Source of the DNA: Fibrobacter sp. UWB16
GTDB taxonomy: Bacteria; Fibrobacterota; Fibrobacteria; Fibrobacterales; Fibrobacteraceae
Length of the DNA: 64,000 nucleotides
Assembly (NCBI RefSeq): GCF_900215325.1
Contig: NZ_OCMS01000003.1
Coordinates: 124,001-188,000 of the forward strand
Reading direction: 5' to 3'
Position numbers and translations under genes: made by a program. Shown here piece by piece: positions 26,501-34,044 of the stretch (positions are counted from its first letter, which is position 1; the number at the start of each line of letters is the position of its first letter). The notes beneath the pieces are model-generated. The model saw only the letters and a program-made list of their open reading frames with translations. It had not been told where the DNA came from and did not search any database.

Positions 26501-26578
26501 GAATTGTATTACGAAAAAGAATATTTGTCTTCTGGCAATAAACTCTACAGTTTTTCCATCCGTTGCGTCAAAAATTAG
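23537..26578 (+). CDS. FISUMP-domain lipoprotein with three FISUMP domains (cassette 4, first)
   Basis: The largest family member here, 1013 residues. Lipobox MFSAC (Cys28); the ATG lies in the end of the regulator gene after AAGGAAGAGAG. Shared module at about 45-285 (VAGVSQKGPFVKGSAVTVQG). A Ser-rich linker (about 290-335) contains a piece of dispersed repeat DNA (24505-24535). Three FISUMP domains lie at about 340-520, 540-775 and 800-1013, separated by poly-Ser linkers. Each has DQVWMAENLNY-type, CPxGWHLP and SVRC or SIRC motifs. The three domains are more divergent from each other than the pairs in cassettes 2 and 3, so they are not recent duplications. Confidence 0.88.
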   Translation: MKRNELRIFGDIFAFALAFAFLSMFSACSDDKVAGGSSDDAGIYAVKDLDVAGVSQKGPFVKGSAVTVQGIDCQTMELTGEIFEGTVKSDKGDFGVDDVNLSATCALFEVTGYYFNEVTGKKSANEVTLHALSDLSDRKHVNINMLTELEYKRVMNLVSEEKMSFADAKKQAEKEVLASFNVNGDYALSEDLNIFENGDGNAALLAVSVLVQVSGDSSKNVDVAERVDNFGTAIAENGALGDSAKTEMADWATTAESNGQIAKIRRNLENLGYAEEIASFENVVEDFATGVASSESSSSVALGAGTSSSSSSSEVKQSSSSSSVILSSSEESSNNTKESYLNPEIEYGELTDTRDGQVYKTVKIGDQVWMAENLNYENGNSLCYSDDTTECSKSGRLYIWDDAKDVCPSGWHLPDLLEWDVLYSAVGSRKETARNLKSTSGWTENGNGVDAYGFSALPVVFWDGSQFFTEGSYSMFWTSTEWNADNAYMQEFYMLSDSIQNGPLPKKMAVSVRCIMGDGKAVDVSSSSSAKSSSSDADGFDWSLAKESYLNPDINYGEITDSRDGKIYKTVKIGDQTWMAENLNYTDSAQTPSLKGGMWCYDDQPKNCDVGGAFYTWAAAVDSIALYDERGLICGDEKECRVSAKVQGICPNGWHLPDTTEWRTLIKAVGGNSKAGTVLKSQKGWDMIKASSSNGNGTDAYGFAALPVGLSNDGDHGGFSYDGIIALFWTINEASGWSGFRAISADFENVNNFVSMGSNGTSKSSGISVRCIKDYDSVASSSSSSAASSSSVEVLPPCKTETEDNCEYDTLTDDRDGRTYKTVKIGNQIWMAENLNYAYLQSTENMDSTSFCYDNDPANCDKYGRLYIWAAAMDSAGLLNDDAKGCGYDVDCSPKFPVQGVCPSGWHLPNQAEWLTLYSTVGSKSLALEALKSQNGWCNNSNGTDAFGFSGLPAGYGYEGSYGSFKNNGCYAVFWTSTGNNRWYANYEELYYEKEYLSSGNKLYSFSIRCVKN
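24505..24535 (+). repeat. Dispersed hairpin repeat inside the coding linker
   Basis: CGTCATTCTGAGC (13 nt) at one end and GCGAAGAATCCAGT (14 nt) at the other are identical to the ends of the reverse complement of the intergenic repeat at 61717-61753; only the loop is shortened. It is translated as VILSSSEESS. The stretch just before (GAGCGAAGTGAAGCAATCT, about 24471-24490) resembles the other unit found at 6914-6943. Confidence 0.78.
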
Positions 26579-26623
26579 AGAGTGAAAAAATTAATTCGTG
26601 TTTGGAAAAGGAGTAGATATTAG

Positions 26624-28036
26624 ATGAATACGCTGTTGCTTAAGAAAAGTCTCCGCATTGTAGAAACTCTGATTGTCGGGGCTATGCTTTGGGCATGTAC
26701 ATCGTCTAATGATGATGGCGGCTTTGCTGGCGGTTCTTCGGACGATGCCGGCGTTTACGCCGTCAAGGATTTGGACGTGGCGGGTGTCTCGCAGAAGGGC
26801 CCGTTTGTCAAGGGCTCTGCGGTGACGGTGCAGGGCATTGATTGCAAAACGATGGAACTGACTCACGAAATTTTCGAAGGTACGGTCAAGAGCGACAAGG
26901 GCGACTATGATGTTGGCGGAATTACGCTTTCGTCTTCGTGTGCGGTCTTTGAAGTGACCGGGCTTTATCTTGATGAATTTACGGGCGCACAAACGACGGA
27001 ACCAGTAACGCTTCGTTCGCTAGTGAATCTCAAAGATCGAAAGAGCGTGAACGTCAACGTGCTTACGCGATTGGAATACGACCGTGTCGTGAAACTCGTG
27101 TCCGAACAGAATGCGTCTTTTGCGGATGCTAAAAAACAAGCTGAAAACGAAGTGCTTGGCTCGTTTGGTATCGCAAAAATTTCGGACAACTTTGAAGACT
27201 TGGATATCTTTAAAAAAGGCGATGGAAATGCGGCTCTCCTTGCGGTAAGCGTGTTTGCGCTCGCTTCGGGTGATTCTGGCAAAAATGTGAATGTCGAGGA
27301 ACGTTTGAACGAATTCTCCACCGCAATTTCAAACAATGGTTCTTTAGATGATAGCACAAAGACGGAAATTGCAAATTGGGCTGCTTCCGCTATGGCAAAC
27401 GGCAAGATTGATACAATTCGTAAAAATATTGAAAGCTGGGGTTATGCCGATGAAGTTCCCGAGTTTGAAAAGTTTGTTATAGAGCGAGACTCCCTTGTCG
27501 ATACACGTGATGGGCAAGTTTACAAGACTGTAAAAATTGGTAATCAGGTATGGATGGCTGAAAACCTCAACTATGCCGATAGCGTAGAAACGCCAAGTTT
27601 GATGGACAAGAGCTGGTGCTACAACGATTCTTCAGAATATTGCGATAAGTATGGTCGACTTTACGCATGGTCTGCTGCGTTGAATGTATGTCCTGAAGGT
27701 TGGCATCTGCCTGATACCACGGAATGGAATACTTTGTTTGAATCTGTCGACAATCCATATTTTGTAGGTAGAATTTTAAAGTCAAAGAGTGACTGGCAGT
27801 TGGGTAGGAGTGGACCTGAAGGCATAGATGCGTTGGGCTTTAATGTTTTGCCTGCAGGTGCTGGACATACTGGGAATTTTATTGGCTTGCGTGTTTATGG
27901 ACATTTCTGGAGCTCGGATTTGGCAAGAGACGGTGTTATTTATGCCATCCGCTTTGGTTATGATGAAGATCAGCCTGCTATAACACTGGAATATGAAAGT
28001 GATGGAGGATTGTCTGTTCGTTGCTTAAAGGATTAA
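26624..28036 (+). CDS. FISUMP-domain lipoprotein with one FISUMP domain (cassette 4, second)
   Basis: 470 residues; lipobox LWAC (Cys25); ribosome-binding site AAAAGGAG about 9 nt upstream. The shared module starts with a stretch nearly identical in DNA to the previous gene (26745-26908 versus 23670-23830), then similarity drops sharply at GDYDVGGITL. A single FISUMP domain occupies about 285-470 (NQVWMAENLNYADSVETPSL, CPEGWHLPD, a terminal SVRCLKD) and joins the module directly, without a Ser linker. The simplest complete architecture in the set: signal, module, one domain. Confidence 0.87.
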   Translation: MNTLLLKKSLRIVETLIVGAMLWACTSSNDDGGFAGGSSDDAGVYAVKDLDVAGVSQKGPFVKGSAVTVQGIDCKTMELTHEIFEGTVKSDKGDYDVGGITLSSSCAVFEVTGLYLDEFTGAQTTEPVTLRSLVNLKDRKSVNVNVLTRLEYDRVVKLVSEQNASFADAKKQAENEVLGSFGIAKISDNFEDLDIFKKGDGNAALLAVSVFALASGDSGKNVNVEERLNEFSTAISNNGSLDDSTKTEIANWAASAMANGKIDTIRKNIESWGYADEVPEFEKFVIERDSLVDTRDGQVYKTVKIGNQVWMAENLNYADSVETPSLMDKSWCYNDSSEYCDKYGRLYAWSAALNVCPEGWHLPDTTEWNTLFESVDNPYFVGRILKSKSDWQLGRSGPEGIDALGFNVLPAGAGHTGNFIGLRVYGHFWSSDLARDGVIYAIRFGYDEDQPAITLEYESDGGLSVRCLKD

Positions 28037-28059
28037 ATCAAGGAAGAAAGGATAATAAA

Positions 28060-29958
28060 ATGAATTTCAAAAATGTGACTCGAGTTTTGTTAGCTGCTCT
28101 CGCCGTGCCTGCGTTTGCCGCGAATGGAACCATGAAAGGTGACGGCTCTGCAGAAAATCCTTTCCAGATTGAGGATTACGAAGACCTCAAGGCGATAGGC
28201 TCGAGCTCTTATCTGTTTTCTTCGAATTACGTTGTGTCAAAAGATATTGATGCATCTGCTTCGAAGAGTGAACGATGCGATGGCGATGATGACTGTAGAG
28301 GTTTTATTCCGATTGGGAAAAATAAAGATGCAGTTGACAGCACTGTTTTCTGGGGAACAATCGATGGAAAAAATCACACCATCAAAAACTTGAAAATCAA
28401 TAATGGATACTCGGGTGAATCGGGCTTTATTCAAACATTGATTGGCTCTGTAGTCAATTTGAATTTTGACAGCTTGGATGTAAAAGGCGAAAGTCGTAAT
28501 GCTGGCGGTGTCGCTTCGGCTCTTGTGGGGACTATCCAGAATGTGCATGTGACCCATGGCAAAGTGTTTGGCTATGAACGTGTTGGTGGAATTGTAGGCA
28601 AGGCAATAGATAAAACTGGGTATGCTCCGGTCAAAGGCTATGACGATATGACGCCCGTTTTAAGGAATGTTTCGTTCCAGGGAGAAGTTGGAGGATACCA
28701 GCAAGTTGGCGGGGTTGCAGGTATAATAGGTGTTGATGTTGATAGCCTTGTTGCTGATGTTGATATATCTATAACATATGGAGATGCTAAGGAAATTGGA
28801 GGAGTCGCCGGGTATAACTATGGGCATATCCAAAAGAGTCATTCTAGCGGAAAAGTCATTGTTACGGCTCCTAAAGTGGGCGCCGTTGGAGGGCTTGTTG
28901 GTGAAAGTTCCAAGGGCGTGATAGACCACTGCTATTCTTCAATGGATGTTGAAGGCCGTTATTCTGTAGGCGGATTGGTGGGCTATAACGAAGGCTCCAT
29001 TTTTGCATCGTACGCAACAGGTTCTGTGAAAGAATATGGGGATGAATCCAATGGCTTCATGGCTCCAGATTATGCAGGAGGCCTTGTTGGTTCTAATTAT
29101 GGAAAGATTTTCGTCTCTTATGCTCTTGGTTCTGTCATTGGCGATGAAAGAGTTGGAGGCCTTGTTGGTCAAAATTCTGGAGAAATCTATTACTCTTATG
29201 CTCGGGGGAATGTAACTTGCAAATCGGTTATTGATGAAAGTGTTGGAGGTTTCGTTGGTTTTAATTATGGCGAAATTTACTCTAGCTATGCCGCAAATAC
29301 TGTTGAAGGTATCCAAGTAGGAGGGTTTGTAGATTTAAATGAAAGCAATGTCGTGAATTCTTACTGGGATGCGGAACTGTCTAAAATTGATAGTAGCTCT
29401 GGCGGCACGGGGCTTAAGACAAAAGAAATGATGACGATGTCTTCTTTTGCGGGGTGGGACACTCTTGGTTATTGGACGTTTGAACGTTGCGAGGCTCCCA
29501 AATGCGAAATTGACGATGAGGGTTACGGGTGCTTTTGCAAAAAGGATTTTCACAGGTTCTGGACGATAGATGAAGGCAAGTCTTATCCATACTTGAATGA
29601 TGGTTTGGATATGAATGATTTTTATTGGCATCAACGTTTATGGCTTGTTTACTTAAGATCTCTAGAACAGCCTCCCGTTCATATTCAAAATCAAACGTTT
29701 GCTAAAACGAGTTCTTTGGGTGCTGTGTTCCAAGGCGGTTCTGTTGCGCTCCGTTTTGAAATTCTAAATGCCGCTTCTGTGAAGTTCTCGCTTGTGGATA
29801 TGCAGGGCCGAGTGGTGCGGGTGTTTGATCTTGGTCGCCGAGCAACGGGTGTGCATTTCGAAACACTTAATGCTGGAGAAATTGCCCGGGGCCGCTATGT
29901 TGGCGTGCTGCAAGTGGGCGGCAAGGCTACCGAAAAAGTGATGCTCCTGAAAAAATAG
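28060..29958 (+). CDS. GLUG-repeat surface protein with probable T9SS C-terminal sorting domain
   Basis: 632 residues from ATG 28060 (AAGGAAGAAAGG upstream; the earlier ATG at 28021 overlaps the previous gene). A signal peptide ends near VPAFA. The body has a GDGSAENPFQI opening common in repeat adhesins, then about seven GLUG-type repeats (GGLVGYNEGSIFASYATGSV, GGLVGQNSGEIYYSYARGNV and others) at about 140-450, expected to form a beta-helix. A Cys-rich stretch follows at about 475-510. The C-terminus (about 560-632) reads SVKFSLVDMQGRVVRVF ... ARGRYVGVLQVGG ... KVMLLKK, typical of T9SS sorting domains. It is the only cassette protein without a lipobox or FISUMP domain; it probably reaches the cell surface or medium. 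Confidence 0.78.
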   Translation: MNFKNVTRVLLAALAVPAFAANGTMKGDGSAENPFQIEDYEDLKAIGSSSYLFSSNYVVSKDIDASASKSERCDGDDDCRGFIPIGKNKDAVDSTVFWGTIDGKNHTIKNLKINNGYSGESGFIQTLIGSVVNLNFDSLDVKGESRNAGGVASALVGTIQNVHVTHGKVFGYERVGGIVGKAIDKTGYAPVKGYDDMTPVLRNVSFQGEVGGYQQVGGVAGIIGVDVDSLVADVDISITYGDAKEIGGVAGYNYGHIQKSHSSGKVIVTAPKVGAVGGLVGESSKGVIDHCYSSMDVEGRYSVGGLVGYNEGSIFASYATGSVKEYGDESNGFMAPDYAGGLVGSNYGKIFVSYALGSVIGDERVGGLVGQNSGEIYYSYARGNVTCKSVIDESVGGFVGFNYGEIYSSYAANTVEGIQVGGFVDLNESNVVNSYWDAELSKIDSSSGGTGLKTKEMMTMSSFAGWDTLGYWTFERCEAPKCEIDDEGYGCFCKKDFHRFWTIDEGKSYPYLNDGLDMNDFYWHQRLWLVYLRSLEQPPVHIQNQTFAKTSSLGAVFQGGSVALRFEILNAASVKFSLVDMQGRVVRVFDLGRRATGVHFETLNAGEIARGRYVGVLQVGGKATEKVMLLKK

Positions 29959-29989
29959 TTCCCTAGTTTTTTTGATTGACGATTCGATA

Positions 29990-30023
29990 GATCCGTGGGT
30001 TAAATAGCCTGCGGGTCTTTTTT
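29990..30023 (+). terminator. Terminator of cassette 4
   Basis: Stem GATCCGT/GCGGGTC (with G-T pairs) and a 14-nt loop followed by six T residues. Confidence 0.65.
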
Positions 30024-30123
30024 ATGTGATATAGCTCCCATGGTCTAAGATTATGGGTTGATATTCCCCTCAAAAAATATATGTTTGCTTAAAGGTTCTC
30101 ATTGGGGTATTCGAGGGGTTTTG

Positions 30124-32031
30124 ATGAAATTTAATTTTCACAGTCTTGCGTTTAAACAGACTGTCTTGATATTGCTCGGCATCACGGTGATCTTTGTCGC
30201 GATGATTTTTATGCTTCAGCGGCAGGTCAGCTCCAGGATGTCGGAACTCATTATGGCGCGTGGCCAGGAAATCAGTGCAAAGCACGTGTCTTCCATCGAC
30301 AATATCTTTGACGAAAGTGCTACGGTTGTGAAAAACATCGTGGCGATGCTTGAACGTGGCGACTTGAACAAGAAGGATGTCGAAGAGTTTTTGCCGACGG
30401 AATACGTTCGCACCCACGAGAAAAATCCAATTGCGTCTGCGCTGTTTGTTGCTTACGAGCCCGAACGGAATGGTCGCGAGTTCATGCGCATCACGGGCCA
30501 TGGTCTCGAGGACACGGTCATGGAAGTGAAGGACTACAGCGAAATGCCGTGGTACAAACAGTCCATCGAAACGGGCAAGGGCCAGTGGTACGAACCGTTT
30601 ATTGGCGTTTATGCGGACCAGCCGGTGGCGCTTTTTGCGATGCCTTTTTACCAGACGCTCCCTGACGGTTCCAAGAAATTCAAGGGCGTTGTCGGGCTTG
30701 ATATTTTTGTCTCGTTCTTGCGCGATGCGGTCTCCTCGATAAATATTGAAAACTCGGGATATGCGTTTATCCTCTCTGCCGAAAACAGGTTTGTCGCGCA
30801 TCCGCGTGATGACTGGATTTTCAAGGAGTCGCTCCATTCGCTTGCAAAAGGCCATGAAGCGGGTTTGTCTAATTTCGAGACGGCGGTGCGCAATTTGCAT
30901 AGCGGGCTTTTGCTTGGCAAGACGTTTAGCGGCGAAAAGGCTTGCATCTATTTTTCGCACATGAAGGTGGACGGCTGGATTTTCGGCGTCGTGTGGCCTG
31001 CGGATGAATTCTTTGCAAAGCAACGTAAGATGGCATCGGTGCTCGGCATACTTGGCCTGGCGAGCTACATCATGATGATTGTGCTGGTGCTCGTGATTTC
31101 GAGCCGCGTGACGAGACCGCTCAAGGCGCTTGCAGGGGTGGCGAAGCGTTTGGGCCAGGGCGACTTTGACGTGGAGATTCCGCCGGTCGATGGCAAGGAC
31201 GAAATTGCGGAATTTGCAGATGCGTTTGTCCGCATGCGTGATTCGCTCAAGGAAAATATTGAAAAGCAGAAGGGCGCCGAACGCGTGGCGAGCGAACTGG
31301 AGATGGCTCGCAAGATTCAGCTCGGATTGCTTGCGCGTAGCGATGATGACGAGGGCGTGAAGGATGCCCGCCATTTGCTCTCTCCGTTTATTTTACCTGC
31401 AAAAGCGGTGGGTGGTGACTTCTATGATTTTTGCAAGGTCGATAAGGACAGACTTGCCTTCTTGATTGCTGATGTATCGGGCAAGGGTGTCCCGGCGGCG
31501 CTGCTTATGATGTCGGCACGCTCGATGCTCAAGAGTGTTTTGCTTGCGGGCGCATCGGTGGTGGATACATTCAATGTCGTGAATGACCGCCTGGCGTTCC
31601 GCAACTACCTCAATATGTTCGTCACGGTTTGGATGGGAGTTCTCGATTTGCGTACGGGCGAAGTGGAATTTGCATGTGCGGGGCATAATCCGCCGGCGAT
31701 CCGCCGTGCGGACGGTACGGTCGAGTTTGCAAAGAGCAAGCCCGGTCTTGTGATTGCCGCGATGGAAGGGACGCGCTACAAGCGCCAGACGCTTAAGCTG
31801 AATCCGGGCGATACAATCTTCTTGTACACGGATGGCGTGACCGAGGCGACGGATGCGAACGAGAATCTGTTTGGCGATGAGCGACTGCTCAAGACGCTCC
31901 GCGATGCAGGCAATCGCGAACCTGCCGAAATTTGCCCGTTCGTGAAGTCCAGGATTGATGAATTTGTGGGCGACGCTCCGCAGTTCGATGACATTACCAT
32001 GCTCGCGCTCAAGTTCGTGGGTAAGACTTAA
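30124..32031 (+). CDS. Membrane sensor with Cache, HAMP and SpoIIE-type phosphatase domains
   Basis: 635 residues from ATG 30124, preceded by GAGGGG; the ATG at 30058 would add 22 unlikely residues. A membrane helix (about 12-32) is followed by a periplasmic Cache-like sensor (about 45-300, with MPWYKQSIETGKGQWYEPF), a second helix (about 305-328), a HAMP domain (SSRVTRPLKALAGVAKRLGQ), a coiled-coil with the ARKIQLGLL motif, and a PPM/SpoIIE serine phosphatase (about 400-635). Metal-binding acidic residues are in VGGDFYDF, LIADVSGKG and FDDITMLAL. Such RsbU-like enzymes dephosphorylate anti-sigma-factor antagonists; no partner gene is adjacent. It stands alone between two terminators. Confidence 0.9.
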   Translation: MKFNFHSLAFKQTVLILLGITVIFVAMIFMLQRQVSSRMSELIMARGQEISAKHVSSIDNIFDESATVVKNIVAMLERGDLNKKDVEEFLPTEYVRTHEKNPIASALFVAYEPERNGREFMRITGHGLEDTVMEVKDYSEMPWYKQSIETGKGQWYEPFIGVYADQPVALFAMPFYQTLPDGSKKFKGVVGLDIFVSFLRDAVSSINIENSGYAFILSAENRFVAHPRDDWIFKESLHSLAKGHEAGLSNFETAVRNLHSGLLLGKTFSGEKACIYFSHMKVDGWIFGVVWPADEFFAKQRKMASVLGILGLASYIMMIVLVLVISSRVTRPLKALAGVAKRLGQGDFDVEIPPVDGKDEIAEFADAFVRMRDSLKENIEKQKGAERVASELEMARKIQLGLLARSDDDEGVKDARHLLSPFILPAKAVGGDFYDFCKVDKDRLAFLIADVSGKGVPAALLMMSARSMLKSVLLAGASVVDTFNVVNDRLAFRNYLNMFVTVWMGVLDLRTGEVEFACAGHNPPAIRRADGTVEFAKSKPGLVIAAMEGTRYKRQTLKLNPGDTIFLYTDGVTEATDANENLFGDERLLKTLRDAGNREPAEICPFVKSRIDEFVGDAPQFDDITMLALKFVGKT

Positions 32032-32055
32032 TTCGAGAATTTGTGCAGAAAAGGA

Positions 32056-32100
32056 GGTGCCCGCTCGTCCCCGTCAAGCGAGGACAGGTAGGCGGGCATG
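32056..32100. repeat. Dispersed hairpin repeat
   Basis: Outer arms GCCCGC and GCGGGC with an inner GTCC/GGAC pair, ending in ATGAC. It resembles the GCCCGC...GCGGGCAT units at 41847 and 59627. Confidence 0.6.
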
Positions 32101-32138
32101 ACATCTTTGGCACGGAATGCGCACATGTCGGTAAATGA

Positions 32139-32168
32139 AAAAAGACCTTGCGAAAGCAAGGTCTTTTT
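32139..32168 (-). terminator. Terminator of tRNA-His, probably bidirectional
   Basis: An 11-bp perfect stem (AAAGACCTTGC, GAAA tetraloop, GCAAGGTCTTT) with T-runs on either strand. It lies immediately 3' of the minus-strand tRNA and could also stop plus-strand reading from the phosphatase gene. Confidence 0.85.
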
Positions 32169-32170
32169 CG

Positions 32171-32245
32171 GGTGGATGACCGGACTCGAACCGGCAACAT
32201 CCAGAATCACAATCTGGGACTCTAACCAATTGAGCTACATCCACC
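32171..32245 (-). tRNA. tRNA-His (GTG)
   Basis: The minus strand folds into a full cloverleaf. The acceptor stem GTGGATG/CATCCAC carries the extra G at position -1 paired with discriminator C73, the identity mark of tRNA-His. The anticodon stem is CCAGA/TCTGG with loop TTGTGAT and anticodon GTG. The T arm is CCGG-TTCGAGT-CCGG. The 3' CCA is not encoded, so it must be added after transcription. Confidence 0.95.
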
Positions 32246-32336
32246 ATGTAGCGAGACCAAATATAAAAAAGCCATCCCAAATTTCAAGGGATGGCAACAA
32301 CTTTTTTCCAAAAAATTTGTTTTTAGAGCGCTACGA

Positions 32337-32693
32337 CTACTTTTTCTGCATGATTCGGAGGAAATTTGCACGCTTGAAGTCGTTTCTGTGTTCCATGCAG
32401 AAGCGCGGATACACATACTGCTTCGGGAAAATGCGGATCGTGAACGTGTTGTTGCAGCCTTCGAGGCAGCACTTGAATTCCAAGTCCATGGCTTCCGTGT
32501 AGTTGTGGCGGAAAATGATGTTCTTGGATTCGATGTTCTCGATATCCTTCTTTTGCTTTTGACGCTGCTTGATGTCGCGGTGCAGTTCGCAGTACTTCGC
32601 GATCGGGTGACCCCAGAATTCACGGCCGCAACCGGGTTCCTGGCAGACTTTGAGCTTGATGCGTTTCTTCTTTTTGTACTTAGGTAATTGCAT
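32337..32693 (-). CDS. Small Cys/His-rich protein with two putative zinc sites
   Basis: 118 residues, starting at the ATG ending at 32693 with GAGG 6 nt upstream; the longer frame to 32918 runs into the neighbouring gene's promoter and is rejected. The N-terminus is Lys-rich (PKYKKKKRIKLK). Two similar units follow: CQEPGCGREF...YCELH (about 17-38) and CCLEGCNNTF...FCMEH (about 75-102), each with a C-x4-C and a C-x2-H pair that could bind zinc. I do not recognise the family. The basic content would suit a nucleic-acid-binding protein, but that is a guess. It is convergent with the tRNA-His region. Confidence 0.65.
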   Translation of the reverse strand: MQLPKYKKKKRIKLKVCQEPGCGREFWGHPIAKYCELHRDIKQRQKQKKDIENIESKNIIFRHNYTEAMDLEFKCCLEGCNNTFTIRIFPKQYVYPRFCMEHRNDFKRANFLRIMQKK

Positions 32694-32828
32694 AGAGACC
32701 TCAATTAGTAGTAAAGATAATAAAAATTGGTCTTTTTGTAAAAAAGTTGAATTTTGCGAGAGAAAAATCGGACCAAATTCGCGAAAAAAGCGTGTTATAT
32801 AAGTAGGGACAGTTAAAAAAGGACGCTT

Positions 32829-33665
32829 ATGAAGCTTTTTTGGATTTTGGTTGTCACGGCGGTGATTAACGGCTGCATGTACGTGAGCGGGTCGGCGGAG
32901 GGTGAATCGTCGATGCATGCGACGGCGATTGACGTGGGGCAGGGGCTTGCGGTGCTATTCGAATATGGCGGGCGCTATGCGATGTACGATTTTGGGCCCG
33001 ATTCGGTCGGCGTGGTGGATTCACTTTTGGCCCGCGGGGTCGATACGCTCGATTGGGTGGTGCTGAGCCATAACCATCGGGATCATATTGGCGGTTTTTT
33101 GGAGCTTGCGGGGCGGGGCGTTTTTGTGCGGCGTCTGTACATGGGGCCGGATACGGCGGGCGCGTTCTTTCGTGATAGTGTGTTGCGGGTGGCGAGAGCG
33201 CTTGGAACGCCAGTGGATACGCTATTGCGAGGCGAGAACGTAAGTTTTGGGGGTGGGGGTAATGGCTTTGAAGTGCTGTGGCCGGCGAGCTATTTGCGCG
33301 TGGGCGAGAATCGCGCGAGTGTGGTGTTGCTCGGGAAGTTTGGCGCAAGCAAGATGCTTTTGACGGGCGACCTGGATTCGGTGGGCGAGCGCCATTTGCT
33401 CGAGATGAATCCGACGCTTTCGGCGGAACTTTTGCAGGTGGCGCATCACGGTTCGGCGGGGAGCAATACGCTAAGCTTCTTGTCGCAGGTGTCGCCAAAG
33501 TATGCGTTTGTGAGTGTCGGGGCTGGTAACGGTTATGGGCATCCCGCACTATCTGTTGTTCGTAAACTGAACTTGGTGCTTGGGGATTCTACGAAACTTT
33601 ACCGCACCGATTTGCAAGGTTCCATTCGCTTTGAACTCTCGCCGAGCATGGGCGTTTTGCACTAG
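32829..33665 (+). CDS. ComEC-like metallo-beta-lactamase-fold lipoprotein
   Basis: 278 residues. A short signal peptide ends in INGC (Cys16), so it is probably a lipoprotein, although the box is weak. The rest is the metallo-hydrolase domain of the ComEC/Rec2 C-terminal type: AIDVGQGLAVLFE, the metal motif SHNHRDHIGG (about residues 78-87), LLTGDLDS, QVAHHGSAGSNT and the late YRTDLQGSI. Free-standing relatives of the ComEC C-terminal domain exist in many bacteria; nuclease activity has been proposed for ComEC, and the substrate here is open. A TATATAAG box (32796) and AAGGA ribosome-binding site precede the ATG. The DNA is GC-richer than the FISUMP island. Confidence 0.82.
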   Translation: MKLFWILVVTAVINGCMYVSGSAEGESSMHATAIDVGQGLAVLFEYGGRYAMYDFGPDSVGVVDSLLARGVDTLDWVVLSHNHRDHIGGFLELAGRGVFVRRLYMGPDTAGAFFRDSVLRVARALGTPVDTLLRGENVSFGGGGNGFEVLWPASYLRVGENRASVVLLGKFGASKMLLTGDLDSVGERHLLEMNPTLSAELLQVAHHGSAGSNTLSFLSQVSPKYAFVSVGAGNGYGHPALSVVRKLNLVLGDSTKLYRTDLQGSIRFELSPSMGVLH

Positions 33666-34044
33666 AAATGACTGGATTCTTCCACTATCGCTTCGCTCTA
33701 GTGTCAGAATGACGAGAGTCATGACGGCTTCACCGTACGTTGTCATTCCCGCCACCGAGCACTGTCATTCCTGCCACCGAGCAGGAATCTCCATCTCGTG
33801 TGTTGCGCTTTGTCCTCCCGGACTCCATGTCACCCCGGACTTGTTCTCTTTGACCACTTAGAGCTTCAGCTCTTATGTGGTCATGATCCGCGAATGGGGA
33901 CGGGGCGGGATCGCCATCTCGTCATCCTGAATGAGCGTGTCATTCCGCACTCGTCATCCTGAAGGAACGAAGTGACTGAAGGATCCAGTTATTTTTTATA
34001 TTGTTTTCATCGCATTTTGGGTATTCGCGAGGTTTTCGAGGGTT
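33666..34044. repeat. Intergenic cluster of dispersed hairpin repeats
   Basis: A gene-free stretch of about 380 bases built from short repeats. ACTGGATTCTTC...GTCAGAATGACG lies at 33671-33714. CATTCCCGCCACCGAGCA and CATTCCTGCCACCGAGCAGG are at 33741-33788. CTCCCGGACTCC and CACCCCGGACTT are at 33812-33842. An inverted pair with GACCAC...GTGGTC arms lies at 33849-33879, and GTCATCCTGAAGG...GGATCCAGT at 33952-33989. I see no open frame with coding character. The TATATTGTTT at about 33996 is a possible promoter for the next gene. Confidence 0.7.

Noticed and set aside
7031-30020. Prophage or integrative element
   Set aside because: No integrase, transposase, capsid, relaxase or tRNA-associated direct repeat was seen; tRNA-His at 32171 is separated from the island by an ordinary gene and has no visible duplicate end.
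32040-32060. AAAAGGAGG as a ribosome-binding site for a small gene near 32060
   Set aside because: No open frame with coding character follows; the sequence runs straight into a hairpin repeat and the tRNA terminator.
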